Shown piece after piece: positions 1-8,300 of a stretch of DNA of 35,279 bases (positions are counted from its first letter, which is position 1; every line of letters begins with the position of its first letter). The notes beneath the pieces were generated by a model. It saw only the letters and a program-made list of their open reading frames with translations, was not told the DNA's origin and made no database searches. The stretch covers positions 1 through 35,279 of IMG/VR virus record IMGVR_UViG_3300007538_000083. One strand, given 5' to 3'. The position numbers and the translations under genes are program-made. This stretch comes from a virus.

Positions 1-1
1 A

Positions 2-76
2 GATATGTCTAAAGCTCAAAAAGATTTTATATTAAGAGAAACAAAAAAAGAGTTAAATAAACGTTTAAGAAAGTAA
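2..76 (+). CDS. 3' end of an unknown gene (partial)
   Basis: An open frame enters from the left edge and ends with TAA at 74-76. It encodes about 24 residues, rich in Lys and Arg (ending NKRLRK). There is an in-frame ATG at 5, so a 23-residue peptide is possible, but a longer gene cut by the window edge is more likely. Nothing in the visible part identifies a function. The next gene starts 12 bases downstream, so it probably belongs to the same transcript. Confidence 0.45.
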   Translation, partial: DMSKAQKDFILRETKKELNKRLRK

Positions 77-87
77 TTTTAAAAACT

Positions 88-366
88 ATGATTAAATTTT
101 TTGAAAAAATCGGAATTATTGGAACATTTTTATTTACTATTTTGGTTACCATAGTACCACCATTAATAGTGGGATTTTTGGTAGATGGTATCAATGAAAA
201 TGTTCAAAAAGTAGCACAGGTGTTATTTTACGTAATGCTTAGTCTATTAACTTTAGGATGGATATTGGCTATAATTGGCACATCAAAATATCCAAAATCA
301 AATAATGAACCAATCAGAAATGCTATAAGAAAGTTGTTTTCTATATTAGGTTGGAGAAATGATTAA
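88..366 (+). CDS. small membrane protein, unknown function
   Basis: A 92-residue protein with two clear hydrophobic segments, about residues 10-33 (IGTFLFTILVTIVPPLIVGFL) and 44-66 (VLFYVMLSLLTLGWILAIIG), followed by a basic, soluble C-terminus. This fits a two-helix inner-membrane protein. I do not recognise a family. The gene overlaps the next one by 8 bases, which suggests coupled translation with another membrane protein. A holin or superinfection-exclusion role is conceivable from size and topology, but nothing in the sequence proves it. Confidence 0.6.
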   Translation: MIKFFEKIGIIGTFLFTILVTIVPPLIVGFLVDGINENVQKVAQVLFYVMLSLLTLGWILAIIGTSKYPKSNNEPIRNAIRKLFSILGWRND

Positions 367-754
367 TATTATCTTATATTTTGTATTATCTGTGGCTTTA
401 GGAATCACTAAAGCCATAGTTGATACTTTATCTTTTAGAAAGGGAACAAATATCTTCCCAAGTTCATGGCAAATAGATAACAGTTGGAGAAATAAGTGGA
501 AAAACGGTGACCCTAAACAAGGAGAAAAGTTTTGGGGTAGTAGTCGTTGGTTTGTACCATTTACTGATGCCTTTCATTTTACAGGTATGATTAACCACAT
601 AATAATATTTTTAATGATTGGTGTTTTTCATTTTATCCAAGTTGAAAGTATTTGGTCAATATTATTTTTGTATTTAGTAGGTGGTTATGTGTTATCAAGA
701 ACGGTGTTTCATGTTTTTTATACTTATATTTTCATAAAAAATAATGTGGATTAG
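359..754 (+). CDS. small membrane protein, unknown function
   Basis: A 131-residue protein with hydrophobic stretches at the N-terminus (about 3-20), at 78-95 and at 98-120. Between them lies a Trp- and Lys-rich hydrophilic loop (WRNKWKNGDPKQGEKFWGSSRW, in part). The two overlapping genes 88-366 and 359-754 probably act at the same membrane. Family not recognised. The starting ATG lies inside the end of the upstream gene, in another frame, a common arrangement for translational coupling. Confidence 0.6.
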   Translation: MINIILYFVLSVALGITKAIVDTLSFRKGTNIFPSSWQIDNSWRNKWKNGDPKQGEKFWGSSRWFVPFTDAFHFTGMINHIIIFLMIGVFHFIQVESIWSILFLYLVGGYVLSRTVFHVFYTYIFIKNNVD

Positions 755-803
755 TATTATATACTCAATTAACACCAAATCTTTAATTTAAGATAGTAAT
801 ACA

Positions 804-811
804 TATTTATA
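804..811 (+). promoter_or_regulatory. TATTTATA motif, candidate promoter element
   Basis: Exact TATTTATA 27 bases before the ATG of the HAD-family gene at 831. It belongs to the set of such 8-mers found before many genes in this window. Confidence 0.4.
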
Positions 812-830
812 TGATATAAAAGTATTTAAA

Positions 831-1502
831 ATGAAGAATTTAATAAGACAAATTTTAAAAGAGTATACTAATCAACAATTAAATGAGTTGGCTAAGACTA
901 ATAGATTAATTCTTTTAGATGTTGATGATACATTACTTAAACCAACTGGAGTATACATTTATAGAAACCTACCTTCAGACCCACAAGAAGTAGCTCTGAC
1001 ACCTTATGAATATGGGTTAGAGTCAGTAACACCAGAAACAAAAAAATATTACGATTACAGGGATTTTATTGACCCAAGAAAAACACAAATGTCGATAGAA
1101 AAAGCAGAACCAATTGTTGCTAACTTATCTGTTATGGATGATTATTTAAAAATGGGTCATCAAATAGGTATATTAACAGCTAGAGCAAATGAAGATATTG
1201 TTTATAACGGACTTAAAAATTTCTTAACATATAGAGACAGTAAAGGTAATTTAGTTCCAATAGGAGATAGATTATCTAGAGAGAATGTGTATGCAATTAA
1301 TGACACAAATAGAGCTAAGACATTAGAGTCAGAAACTGATTATGGTAAAAAAGCTGAAGTGGTTGAAAAACTGTTAAACAGATACGATGAGATAGTATTC
1401 ATTGATGATGATATGAAGAATATTAAACAAATGAAATTATTGAAAAGAGATTTGCCAGAATATTTAGCTAATAAATTATTTGTAATGTACGCTAAAGAAT
1501 AA
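831..1502 (+). CDS. HAD-superfamily phosphatase-like protein
   Basis: A 223-residue protein with the haloacid dehalogenase (HAD) motifs in order: motif I LDVDDTLL, with the nucleophile and general acid at Asp30 and Asp32; motif II in ILTAR (Thr); a Lys-rich region that can supply the motif III Lys; and motif IV IVFIDDDMK. Such enzymes usually remove phosphate from nucleotides, sugars or DNA/RNA 3' ends through an aspartyl-phosphate and Mg2+. The substrate cannot be read from the sequence. The first 20 residues (MKNLIRQILKEY...) form an amphipathic extension ahead of the HAD core and could be a targeting tag. The gene stands between intergenic gaps of 76 and 142 bases with candidate promoter motifs on both sides, so it may be its own unit. 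A 5'-nucleotidase or a polynucleotide 3'-phosphatase are both possible. Confidence 0.75.
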   Translation: MKNLIRQILKEYTNQQLNELAKTNRLILLDVDDTLLKPTGVYIYRNLPSDPQEVALTPYEYGLESVTPETKKYYDYRDFIDPRKTQMSIEKAEPIVANLSVMDDYLKMGHQIGILTARANEDIVYNGLKNFLTYRDSKGNLVPIGDRLSRENVYAINDTNRAKTLESETDYGKKAEVVEKLLNRYDEIVFIDDDMKNIKQMKLLKRDLPEYLANKLFVMYAKE

Positions 1503-1514
1503 TAGCTTTTAATG

Positions 1515-1522
1515 TATTTATA
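1515..1522 (+). promoter_or_regulatory. TATTTATA motif, candidate promoter element
   Basis: Exact TATTTATA just after the HAD-family gene, 130 bases before the tail tube gene. A small inverted repeat (TATGCT/AGCATA, 1534-1548) follows it. With the copy at 1604 it makes a tandem pair before the tail tube gene. Confidence 0.35.
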
Positions 1523-1603
1523 TATAAAAGGCTTATGCTGTAAGCATATAAATTTAAAAAAATAAAGTAAAGGGTTAATTTAGACAATTTTTAAAATCCT
1601 ATA

Positions 1604-1611
1604 TATTTATT
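1604..1611 (+). promoter_or_regulatory. TATTTATT motif, candidate late promoter of the tail tube gene
   Basis: One-base variant of the 8-mer, 41 bases before the ATG at 1645. The bases between are very A-rich and have no Shine-Dalgarno sequence. Confidence 0.35.
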
Positions 1612-1644
1612 AGTAAATAAGAAAAACAAAAAAGAAAAAATAAC

Positions 1645-2133
1645 ATGGCTGATTTATTAATGAAAATGCCCATACCGTATGAACCTAAAAAGAAAAATAG
1701 GTTTATTTTAAGATTTCCATCATCTTTGGGAATTAATGAATGGTATGTGGAGAGTACTTCTAGACCTGCTGTTAATATTAATGCAGTAGAAATTCCTTTC
1801 CTAAACACATCTACTTATGTTGCAGGTAGATTTACTTGGAACACCATTAGTGTTACGTTTAGAGACCCTATTGGTCCTTCAGCAGCACAAGCTTTAATGG
1901 AGTGGGTAAGACTTCACGCTGAGTCCGTTACTGGTAGAATGGGGTATGCTGCGGGATATAAGAAAGATATTGATTTAGAAATGTTAGACCCTACAGGTGT
2001 TGTAGTTGAAAAATGGATATTACAAGGAACATTTTTACAAGATGTAAATTTTGATAGTTTAGGTTATAGTGATGATGCTATCGCTACTATTTCAGCAACT
2101 CTAAGACCAGACAGATGTATTTTGGTTTACTAA
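1645..2133 (+). CDS. gp19: tail tube protein (gp19-like)
   Basis: A 162-residue protein, almost the same length as T4 gp19 (163 aa). It polymerises as hexameric rings into the inner tube through which DNA passes. Features typical of the family are an N-terminal strand with basic residues (KKKNRFILRFPSSLG), the SRPAVNINAVEIPFLNTSTYVAG stretch (in part) with a tube-fold strand and loop, and the central WNTISVTFRDPIGPSAAQ segment followed by ALMEWVRLHAE. A strong terminator follows directly, so it can be made in large amounts from a short transcript, as expected for a major structural protein. The downstream chaperone and tape measure genes support the call. Confidence 0.9.
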   Translation: MADLLMKMPIPYEPKKKNRFILRFPSSLGINEWYVESTSRPAVNINAVEIPFLNTSTYVAGRFTWNTISVTFRDPIGPSAAQALMEWVRLHAESVTGRMGYAAGYKKDIDLEMLDPTGVVVEKWILQGTFLQDVNFDSLGYSDDAIATISATLRPDRCILVY

Positions 2134-2158
2134 AATTAAAAATAAAATAATATTTAAG

Positions 2159-2187
2159 AATCCACACAAAAGTGTGGATTTTTTTTT
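2159..2187 (+). terminator. rho-independent terminator after the tail tube gene
   Basis: Hairpin with stem TCCACAC (2161-2167) and GTGTGGA (2172-2178), loop AAAA, extended by AA/TT at the base and followed by nine T residues at 2179-2187. It lies 25 bases after the tail tube stop codon. It would uncouple tube expression from the low-copy chaperone and tape measure genes. Confidence 0.85.
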
Positions 2188-2219
2188 ATAACTATGTACT
2201 TAGAAAATTATTTATCTAT

Positions 2220-2227
2220 TATTTATA
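2220..2227 (+). promoter_or_regulatory. TATTTATA motif, candidate promoter for gp26/gp51
   Basis: Exact TATTTATA between the terminator at 2187 and the ATG at 2266 (46 bases upstream). A promoter is needed here because the previous transcript should end at the terminator. Confidence 0.4.
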
Positions 2228-2265
2228 CGTTATAAACTAATAAATAAGATTATTTTAAATTTAAT

Positions 2266-3024
2266 ATGGACCCAAGAGAATACGCAGACCCATCTTATTC
2301 TAATATACCATACGATGTAGTACAATTACCATCTAAAGGTATGTTTTATAGAAACAAGTTGGATTCGGTTAAAGTAACATACTTAACAGCATCTGATGAA
2401 AATTTACTAAGTTCACCTAACATAATTGAAAGTGGAAATATTATTGATGAACTTCTTAGAAGAAAAATTCTAGGTAGTGATGTTAATATTTCTGAAATGT
2501 TAGAGTGTGATAAACAAGCTATTTTAATATTTTTAAGAAACACAGCTTTTGGTTCCACCTATGAATTCACATTAACAGACCCAAAAACAAAACAAAAATT
2601 TACACACAGTCATGACTTAAGTAATGTTAGTATGAAAGAGTTTAATTTAGTGGCTGATGAAAAAGGTGAATTTACATACACATTACCAATTACAAAAAAA
2701 GTAATTAAATTTAAATTCTTAAGTTCAACACAAGAAACTGAATTAGCTAATATTGATTCACAATATGAAGGAAGAATATCACCAAAAGTAACAAGAAGGT
2801 TAGAATATTTAATCCAAGAAATAGAAGGTGAACGAGACAAAGGTAATTTAGCACAAATGATTCAGTCAATGCCAATAAAAGATTCCCAAGAGTTTAGAAA
2901 TTATGTTAAAGATAATGAACCTGGGTTGGATTTAAAAGTAACAGTTAGGGCACCATCGGGAGAAGAGGTTACAACTTCGGTTGTTCTTGGTGCCCATTTT
3001 TTTCGTCCTTTCTTCGGAGTATAG
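2266..3024 (+). CDS. gp26: baseplate hub assembly protein (gp26-like), frame-0 product of a probable frameshifted chaperone
   Basis: A 252-residue protein resembling the T4 gp26 family. It opens with a short region ending YDVVQLPSKGMFY, a hallmark of the family (polar loop then LPSKG and Y). Next comes a helical section with IIDELLRRKILG and the AILIFLRNTAFG segment, then a beta-rich part holding the family-type TYTLPITKKVIKFKFLSSTQE. The gene lies between tube and tape measure, exactly where tail assembly chaperones with frameshifts are usually found. The last residues HFFRPFFGV are followed by TAG at 3022, while the next ORF (gp51-like) overlaps in the +1 (or -2) frame. I infer that most ribosomes end here and a minority continue into gp51, giving a fused protein of about 310 aa. 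Confidence 0.8.
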   Translation: MDPREYADPSYSNIPYDVVQLPSKGMFYRNKLDSVKVTYLTASDENLLSSPNIIESGNIIDELLRRKILGSDVNISEMLECDKQAILIFLRNTAFGSTYEFTLTDPKTKQKFTHSHDLSNVSMKEFNLVADEKGEFTYTLPITKKVIKFKFLSSTQETELANIDSQYEGRISPKVTRRLEYLIQEIEGERDKGNLAQMIQSMPIKDSQEFRNYVKDNEPGLDLKVTVRAPSGEEVTTSVVLGAHFFRPFFGV

Positions 3025-3199
3025 GCAAGGTGTGCTTGATGAAATCTATTATTTAGTAAAATTTGCAAATTTCAATCATAAAGACTTAATGTTAATGCCA
3101 GTATATGAACGTAGGTATTACCTTAATAAACTTATAGAAGAGTTTGAAAAGAAAAAAGAAGCGGTTGAAAAACAAAAAAATAGTTCCCGTAGACTTTAA
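2981..3199 (+). CDS. gp51: baseplate hub assembly catalyst (gp51-like), probably translated as a fusion with gp26
   Basis: The frame is open from 2942 to the TAA at 3197-3199. The only starts before the conserved part are TTG at 2981 or GTG codons; the first ATG comes too late, inside DLMLMP. The recognisable part, YRQGVLDEIYYLVKF...DLMLMPVYERRYYLNKLIEEFEKKKE (in pieces), matches the small gp51 family: a helix with the IYYLVKF pattern, a central MPVY-x-RRYY turn and a Lys/Glu-rich helical tail. T4 gp51 acts catalytically in hub assembly and is not in the virion. Here the lack of an ATG and the 44-base overlap with gp26 favour production by frameshift. Read with the shift, the protein joins HFFRP to SSEYRQGVLDE, about 62 gp51-frame residues. 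Confidence 0.7.
   Translation: MFLVPIFFVLSSEYRQGVLDEIYYLVKFANFNHKDLMLMPVYERRYYLNKLIEEFEKKKEAVEKQKNSSRRL
2997..3011 (+). promoter_or_regulatory. candidate ribosomal frameshift site (gp26 to gp51)
   Basis: A run of seven T residues (2997-3003) is followed by CGT CCT TTC in the gp26 frame. Skipping one T after CCT (3007-3009) gives RP then SSEYRQG, leading smoothly into the gp51-like domain. A -2 slip on the T run reaches the same frame. A classic -1 slip on T-TTT-TTT does not, because the gp51 frame is +1/-2 relative to gp26. A sequencing indel in the homopolymer is the main alternative. Confidence 0.5.
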
Positions 3200-3214
3200 A
3201 AATCATTAATAATC

Positions 3215-3224
3215 TATTTATATA
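3215..3224 (+). promoter_or_regulatory. TATTTATA motif, candidate promoter for the tape measure gene
   Basis: Exact TATTTATA (with a further TA) 20 bases before the ATG at 3235. The spacer is A-rich with no clear Shine-Dalgarno sequence. Confidence 0.4.
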
Positions 3225-3234
3225 GAAAAAGAAC

Positions 3235-5346
3235 ATGGCTAGATTTAATGCTTCACCAATCAACACTAATTGGCAAAATTTAACTGTTAATCAAAGAGAG
3301 GAACTAGAAAAGGTAAATATTGACCAAAAAGTATGGGATGGTTGGAATAGTACAGCTAAATCCACAACTAGTAGTGCTGCTAATTCAACAACAGATTTTA
3401 ACAAAGGTCAAAGTGAATTAACTGGTACAATATCTAAAAATTTATCGTTATGGACAGACCTTGCAGATTCGATTAGGGGAGCTGAAGGAGCACAAGAAAC
3501 ACTTACTTCACTTACTAACATAGCTGTCGCTGCTTTACAAAAAGAACAAACTATAAGAAAATCAATAGTTCAAGATTTAGGTCAAGTAGGTCAACTACAA
3601 CAAATGCAAAATGAAACCATAATGCAAGCTTCGATAGAAGCTCAAAGATATGGTGTTTCATTAGATAATGTTTTACGAACAACGCATGCATTATCACAAG
3701 AAATGGGTAGAAACGTACTAATGTCTGATGAAGACATATCTAGATTAAGTATATTTACAGAAGCTATCGGATTGACAACTAATCAAACAGCTAGAATGGT
3801 TACACATTTTGACCAAATGGGTCTTTCAGTTGGTGAAGCTATAGACAAAGGTAATGAAATGGCTAATGTAGCTAGACAAATGGGTCTAAATGTTGGTGAA
3901 TTCATGGATACCATAAGTCAAAATATGGATATGATGAATACCTATAATTTTTCTGATGGTGTTAGAGGATTTGCAAAAATGGCTGCACAAGCACAAAAAT
4001 TAGGTATTAGTATGGCGACAACAGCCTCTTTAGCTGAAAAAGTAATGGACCCAGAAGGTGCTATAGAATTGGCTGCTAACTTACAAGTAATTGGTGGAGC
4101 TGTTGGAGACTTAGCCGACCCATTTAAATTAATGTACATGGCTACAAATGATTTAGGTGCATTACAAGACTCATTAGTACAAGCAGGTCAAGAACTAGCG
4201 GTATTTAATGAAGAGACTGGAGAAATATCTTTCCCACCTACAGCTCAAAGACAACTACGTGCTATGGCAGACGCACTAGGTATGAATAAAGAGGAGTTGG
4301 CGTCAATGATTAAACTACAAACTAAATTCCAAGCAGTACAAAATCAGTTCTCATTTGATTTAGAAGGTAGAGAAGACATGCAGGAATTTGTTACTAGCAT
4401 GGCTAGTTTAAATCAACAAACTGGAAAATATGAAATAAAAGTTCCTGGATTAGAACAAGCGGTAGAAATAGAGGATTTAACAGCTAGTCAGTTAGATAAG
4501 TTAAAAGAAGTTCAAGACCAACAACAAATGACAGAAAAAGAGTTGATGGCAGAACAAACTGGAATTTTAACAAATATAGACAACAATACAAAGGCTTTAG
4601 ATGCCGCTTTATTAGGTGGTGTTATGGAAGGTTTAGATGTATCAGAAATATCTACAAACTTAAGTCAAGCTATAAATAAAGCTTTTAGTTCTGATGAATT
4701 AGGTAATTTAAGTGATTCTGTAGGTTCATTAGTAAGAAGTGGTTTTGAAAATATTTTTGGAACGGAATTCGAAAATATTACTGAAGGTACAGCTGATGTA
4801 GGTAATGTTGCACAAGCTTTAACAGGTACTCTTTTTGGTGGACTTACAGATGCATTAAATAATTTTACAGAAATGAGTGAGGGTAGTTTTGAATTACAAT
4901 CAGGTTACTTTGATGTTAATACATTAAATGTTACTGGTAAAAATGCAGAGGATTTTACAGTACCAGAAGGAAAAACTAAAGCTGTTTTAACTAACGATGG
5001 ATTTATAATACCTTCAGTAAATGACACTGTGAGTGGTGTTGATTTAACCGCTGGAGCTAGAGGAGCAAATTTAGGTTCATTAGTTAATAATACAACAAAT
5101 ATGCCAGAAAAAAATATTAAGGTAGAGTTTACAGGGTTACCTACAAAAATACCAATTGAATTAAATGGAATAAATATGGGTGATTTCAATTGGAGAGGAT
5201 TAATAGGTAATTCTTTATTTATGCAGAATTTAAAAGCTACATTAATTGAGACTAATTTAACTACAGCTCCCGATATGAATAATGAAAGAGAATTAGCCAG
5301 ATACTCAAATTTGAATAGGTATCCAAATATGGGTATGAATAGTTAA
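3235..5346 (+). CDS. tail tape measure protein
   Basis: A 703-residue, largely alpha-helical protein rich in Ala, Gln and Met. It has long heptad-like stretches, e.g. residues 100-135 (QKEQTIRKS...GQLQQMQNETIMQASIE in part) and 395-440 (IEDLTASQLDKLKEVQDQQQ in part). Its C-terminus is more beta-like and Asn-rich. Position directly after the gp26/gp51 chaperone frames and before the baseplate genes is the usual site of the tape measure, which sets tail length and is ejected with DNA. T4 gp29 is 590 aa, so this one implies a somewhat longer tail. No transmembrane helix or enzymatic domain is obvious. Sequence identity to gp29 cannot be judged by eye, so the call rests mainly on composition, size and position. 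Confidence 0.75.
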   Translation: MARFNASPINTNWQNLTVNQREELEKVNIDQKVWDGWNSTAKSTTSSAANSTTDFNKGQSELTGTISKNLSLWTDLADSIRGAEGAQETLTSLTNIAVAALQKEQTIRKSIVQDLGQVGQLQQMQNETIMQASIEAQRYGVSLDNVLRTTHALSQEMGRNVLMSDEDISRLSIFTEAIGLTTNQTARMVTHFDQMGLSVGEAIDKGNEMANVARQMGLNVGEFMDTISQNMDMMNTYNFSDGVRGFAKMAAQAQKLGISMATTASLAEKVMDPEGAIELAANLQVIGGAVGDLADPFKLMYMATNDLGALQDSLVQAGQELAVFNEETGEISFPPTAQRQLRAMADALGMNKEELASMIKLQTKFQAVQNQFSFDLEGREDMQEFVTSMASLNQQTGKYEIKVPGLEQAVEIEDLTASQLDKLKEVQDQQQMTEKELMAEQTGILTNIDNNTKALDAALLGGVMEGLDVSEISTNLSQAINKAFSSDELGNLSDSVGSLVRSGFENIFGTEFENITEGTADVGNVAQALTGTLFGGLTDALNNFTEMSEGSFELQSGYFDVNTLNVTGKNAEDFTVPEGKTKAVLTNDGFIIPSVNDTVSGVDLTAGARGANLGSLVNNTTNMPEKNIKVEFTGLPTKIPIELNGINMGDFNWRGLIGNSLFMQNLKATLIETNLTTAPDMNNERELARYSNLNRYPNMGMNS

Positions 5347-5361
5347 TAATTTTTTTTCGAA

Positions 5362-5369
5362 TATTTATA
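5362..5369 (+). promoter_or_regulatory. TATTTATA motif, candidate promoter of the 1685-aa gene
   Basis: Exact TATTTATA 23 bases before the ATG at 5385, in the short gap after the tape measure gene. Confidence 0.4.
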
Positions 5370-5384
5370 GTAAAATAAAGAATT

Positions 5385-8300
5385 ATGCCGGGTTCTCCAC
5401 AAAATAACAATTTTTCACAATTAAGTTTTTCGGGTACTAAAGCTCTAAGAGATTTATTATTAACCAAAAATTTACCAAATCCAGAAGGGATAGGACCATA
5501 TGGCACATATAATAATTCAACATATTCTGTTACATCTTTAAGTGTTAAAGACGTTATAGACCAACCAAGTGTTGAAGAAAATTCTGAGATGTTTTTAGAT
5601 AAACTTTATTTAAATAACGCTTATGGTCCAAAAGGTGGTTATTCAAATTTTATAAACATATATACTACTAGTCAAGGTGTAGCTAAAGTAAATGAAGGTG
5701 AATACCCTAATTTTACAGCACCAGAAACTGGAGCTGGTTTATTTGGTGAAAATCCATTTAGAACAGTAGGAAGATATTATTCACCAATAGATATACTATT
5801 AGGTGTATCAGCTGAAGGTTTATTATCACAAACATTATTACAAGATAGTCCATTACAACAGGCTGCAGCAATACAATTAAGAAGTGAATTTCAAGAAAGG
5901 ATAGCTCAAGAATTATATCAAGAAACCATAGGCAGACTAAGTTTTGTTGATGCTTTACAAGACCCAATAGACGCTTTAGATATTGTAACTGGTAGACAAC
6001 CATTAATTCAAAGAGATAATACAATAACACAACCTAAATCAATTGTAGGTCAAGGATTAGATTTTGTATCAAGAATTACCGGAGTTTATGTACCTTATTC
6101 TTATATTCCTGGTGATTACTTTGAACTTGAACCACCTAGAGGTTCAAGTGGAGTTGAAAAAGTTATTTCAGATATTACGGGTATATTAGGAAGTTTAATT
6201 GGGATACCAAGAAGAAGACAATCACCATCACAAAGATTTTTAGAGTATACTGGTAATGGTACTAAATCCAGGTTATTTAAAGCTATTAGATATAATAAAT
6301 ATGGTCCACAATATGGTGAGGGTGAACAAGCACGGACAGCTATAGGTGTTGGATTTGGTGAAGCTATAGATTTTATAGGTGGTGGAATATTAGGTTTTGG
6401 TAATTTCCCACCTAACCCACCACAGTATGTTGGTGGACCTAGAAATAGGATTGTTGATATGACAAGTCCACCAGAAAACACATATGCTGGTAAAAATTAT
6501 GTTCCGATATTTGGACCAGACGCAGTATCTAAAGAATTTGACCAAAACGATTATGATTTTGGTATGAAAGGTAGGACCTATACTAATCAAGGTGACACGG
6601 CGGCTGGTTTTACTTGGTATACTAATAAAACACCTGGTGGTGGTTTTCTAAACAGTATTCCATCTTTATTTAATAATAATGCAAATAACAATAGAGTAGG
6701 TCCACAAGAACCTGGTGCAACACAAGGACCAGAAGGGTCAACAGACGACACTACTAGATATCAAACACCAAATAATTACGATAGGACAAAATCATCAAAC
6801 TATTCATTTAGAGAAGATAGTTTGATGGATGTAACACAACAAATTATTGATTCAGTACCAAAAGGTGGAGCGGCTTTAAAGTCAGTTTCACACGCTATGA
6901 ACCAAGTTAGTAAAGTATTTAATGATGGGTATAAAGAATTGACTAAAGGTTCTAGAGTTAGAAGATTTGTAAATACAGACCCAACAAGTGGAAATGGTGT
7001 TGAAGAAGCGAGAGAATACTGTAGAGTATGGACTAAAGACGTACCTTATTACACTTATGATAGAATGGTTAGATTTAATACTAACCACAGAAAAGAAACT
7101 TATTCTGTTTTAGATAGTCCGTTTAATTTAAATATAGCTCCACATAGAACTGATGAATCTGGAAAAGGTTCAAGTAATATTGTTGATGGTAAAGTTAAAA
7201 AATATATGTTCTCAATAGAGAACTTAGCTTGGAGAACTAGTGGTGAACCTGGATTTACATATGATGATTTACCATCGTGTGAAAAAGGTCCGAATGGGGG
7301 TAGAATTATGTGGTTTCCACCTTATGATTTAAGTGTTGATGAATCTAGTAATGCTAATTGGACTGAAAACACATTTTTAGGTAGACCAGAACCAATATAT
7401 ACTTACAATAGTACAAATAGAACTGGTAGTTTAAGATTTAAAATAGTTGTTGACCACCCAAGTATTCTTAATTTATTAGTTAGGAAAGAATTAGAAAAAT
7501 TAGGACCAGAACAAACTGACGCTATAGTAGATTCATTTTTTGCTGGGTGTAAAAGATATGACATATTTGATTTAGCTAGGAAATGGAAACAATTTTCAGT
7601 TAATGAGTTACAATCTTTAAACGAACAACTTAACACACCTGGTTTATCAGATAGAGCAACTAGAGAAATTATAAATGAATCAGCGACAGAAGAACCACAA
7701 GAAGTAGAGAATGTAACTTTACCAACTTTACAACCAGGTTTAACATTTTATTTTGATAACGATTATCCAGACCCAAATACATCTAGAATTACATCAACTG
7801 TTAGTTATGTTGAATGTGCGGAAGGGAGTATGTCTAAATTTGGACAATATTTAGTACCTGGAGGAACATCATTTCAACCACAAATAGATAGAGCTGTTGA
7901 TTCACAAAAAGAAGGATTAAGTAATTTTTTCAATGATGTAGCTTATAATGAATATCAAGATGTTTGGCCTAAATTTGCTAGGGACTTAAAAACAATATTA
8001 GATTCGGGATTACATACTGTTACATTGAGTTTTAATGGTTCAGCTAGTTCTATCGCTACTAATGAATATAACAAAAAATTATCACAAAGAAGATTAGATT
8101 CTGTGAAACAAATGTTTAAAAACTATCAAATAGATGGGAAAAATGCATTTTCAGCTTACATTGATAGTGGTGATTTAAATATACCAGATGGTCAAGCTTT
8201 AGGTGAAGAATTTTGTAATAATGTTTTATATTCTGCGACAACTGGAACTGGTGAGGCTGGAGAAGTTGGAGCTGTTTATTCTGCTCCAGCAGCTAGTTGT

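Noticed and set aside
804-811. Reading the TATTTATA motifs as minus-strand T4 late promoters (TATAAATA)
   Set aside because: No minus-strand genes exist to be served, and the motif keeps a limited distance to + strand start codons.
1534-1548. TATGCT/AGCATA hairpin as a terminator of the HAD gene
   Set aside because: Only six pairs with a 3-base loop and no T run after it on either strand.
2981-2983. TTG at 2981 as the true start of the gp51-like gene
   Set aside because: It would add unlikely residues (FLVPIFFV) before the conserved part; joining from the gp26 frame gives a more natural sequence. It is kept only as the formal ORF limit.
2997-3003. T-TTT-TTT as a classic -1 slippery site
   Set aside because: A -1 shift enters the frame at 3003, not the gp51 frame, which is +1/-2. 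Only a +1 or -2 shift reaches gp51.
6116-6481. Minus-strand 121-codon frame inside the 1685-aa gene
   Set aside because: Shadow of a Gly/Pro-rich coding region; no leader, no family, and all neighbours are on the + strand.
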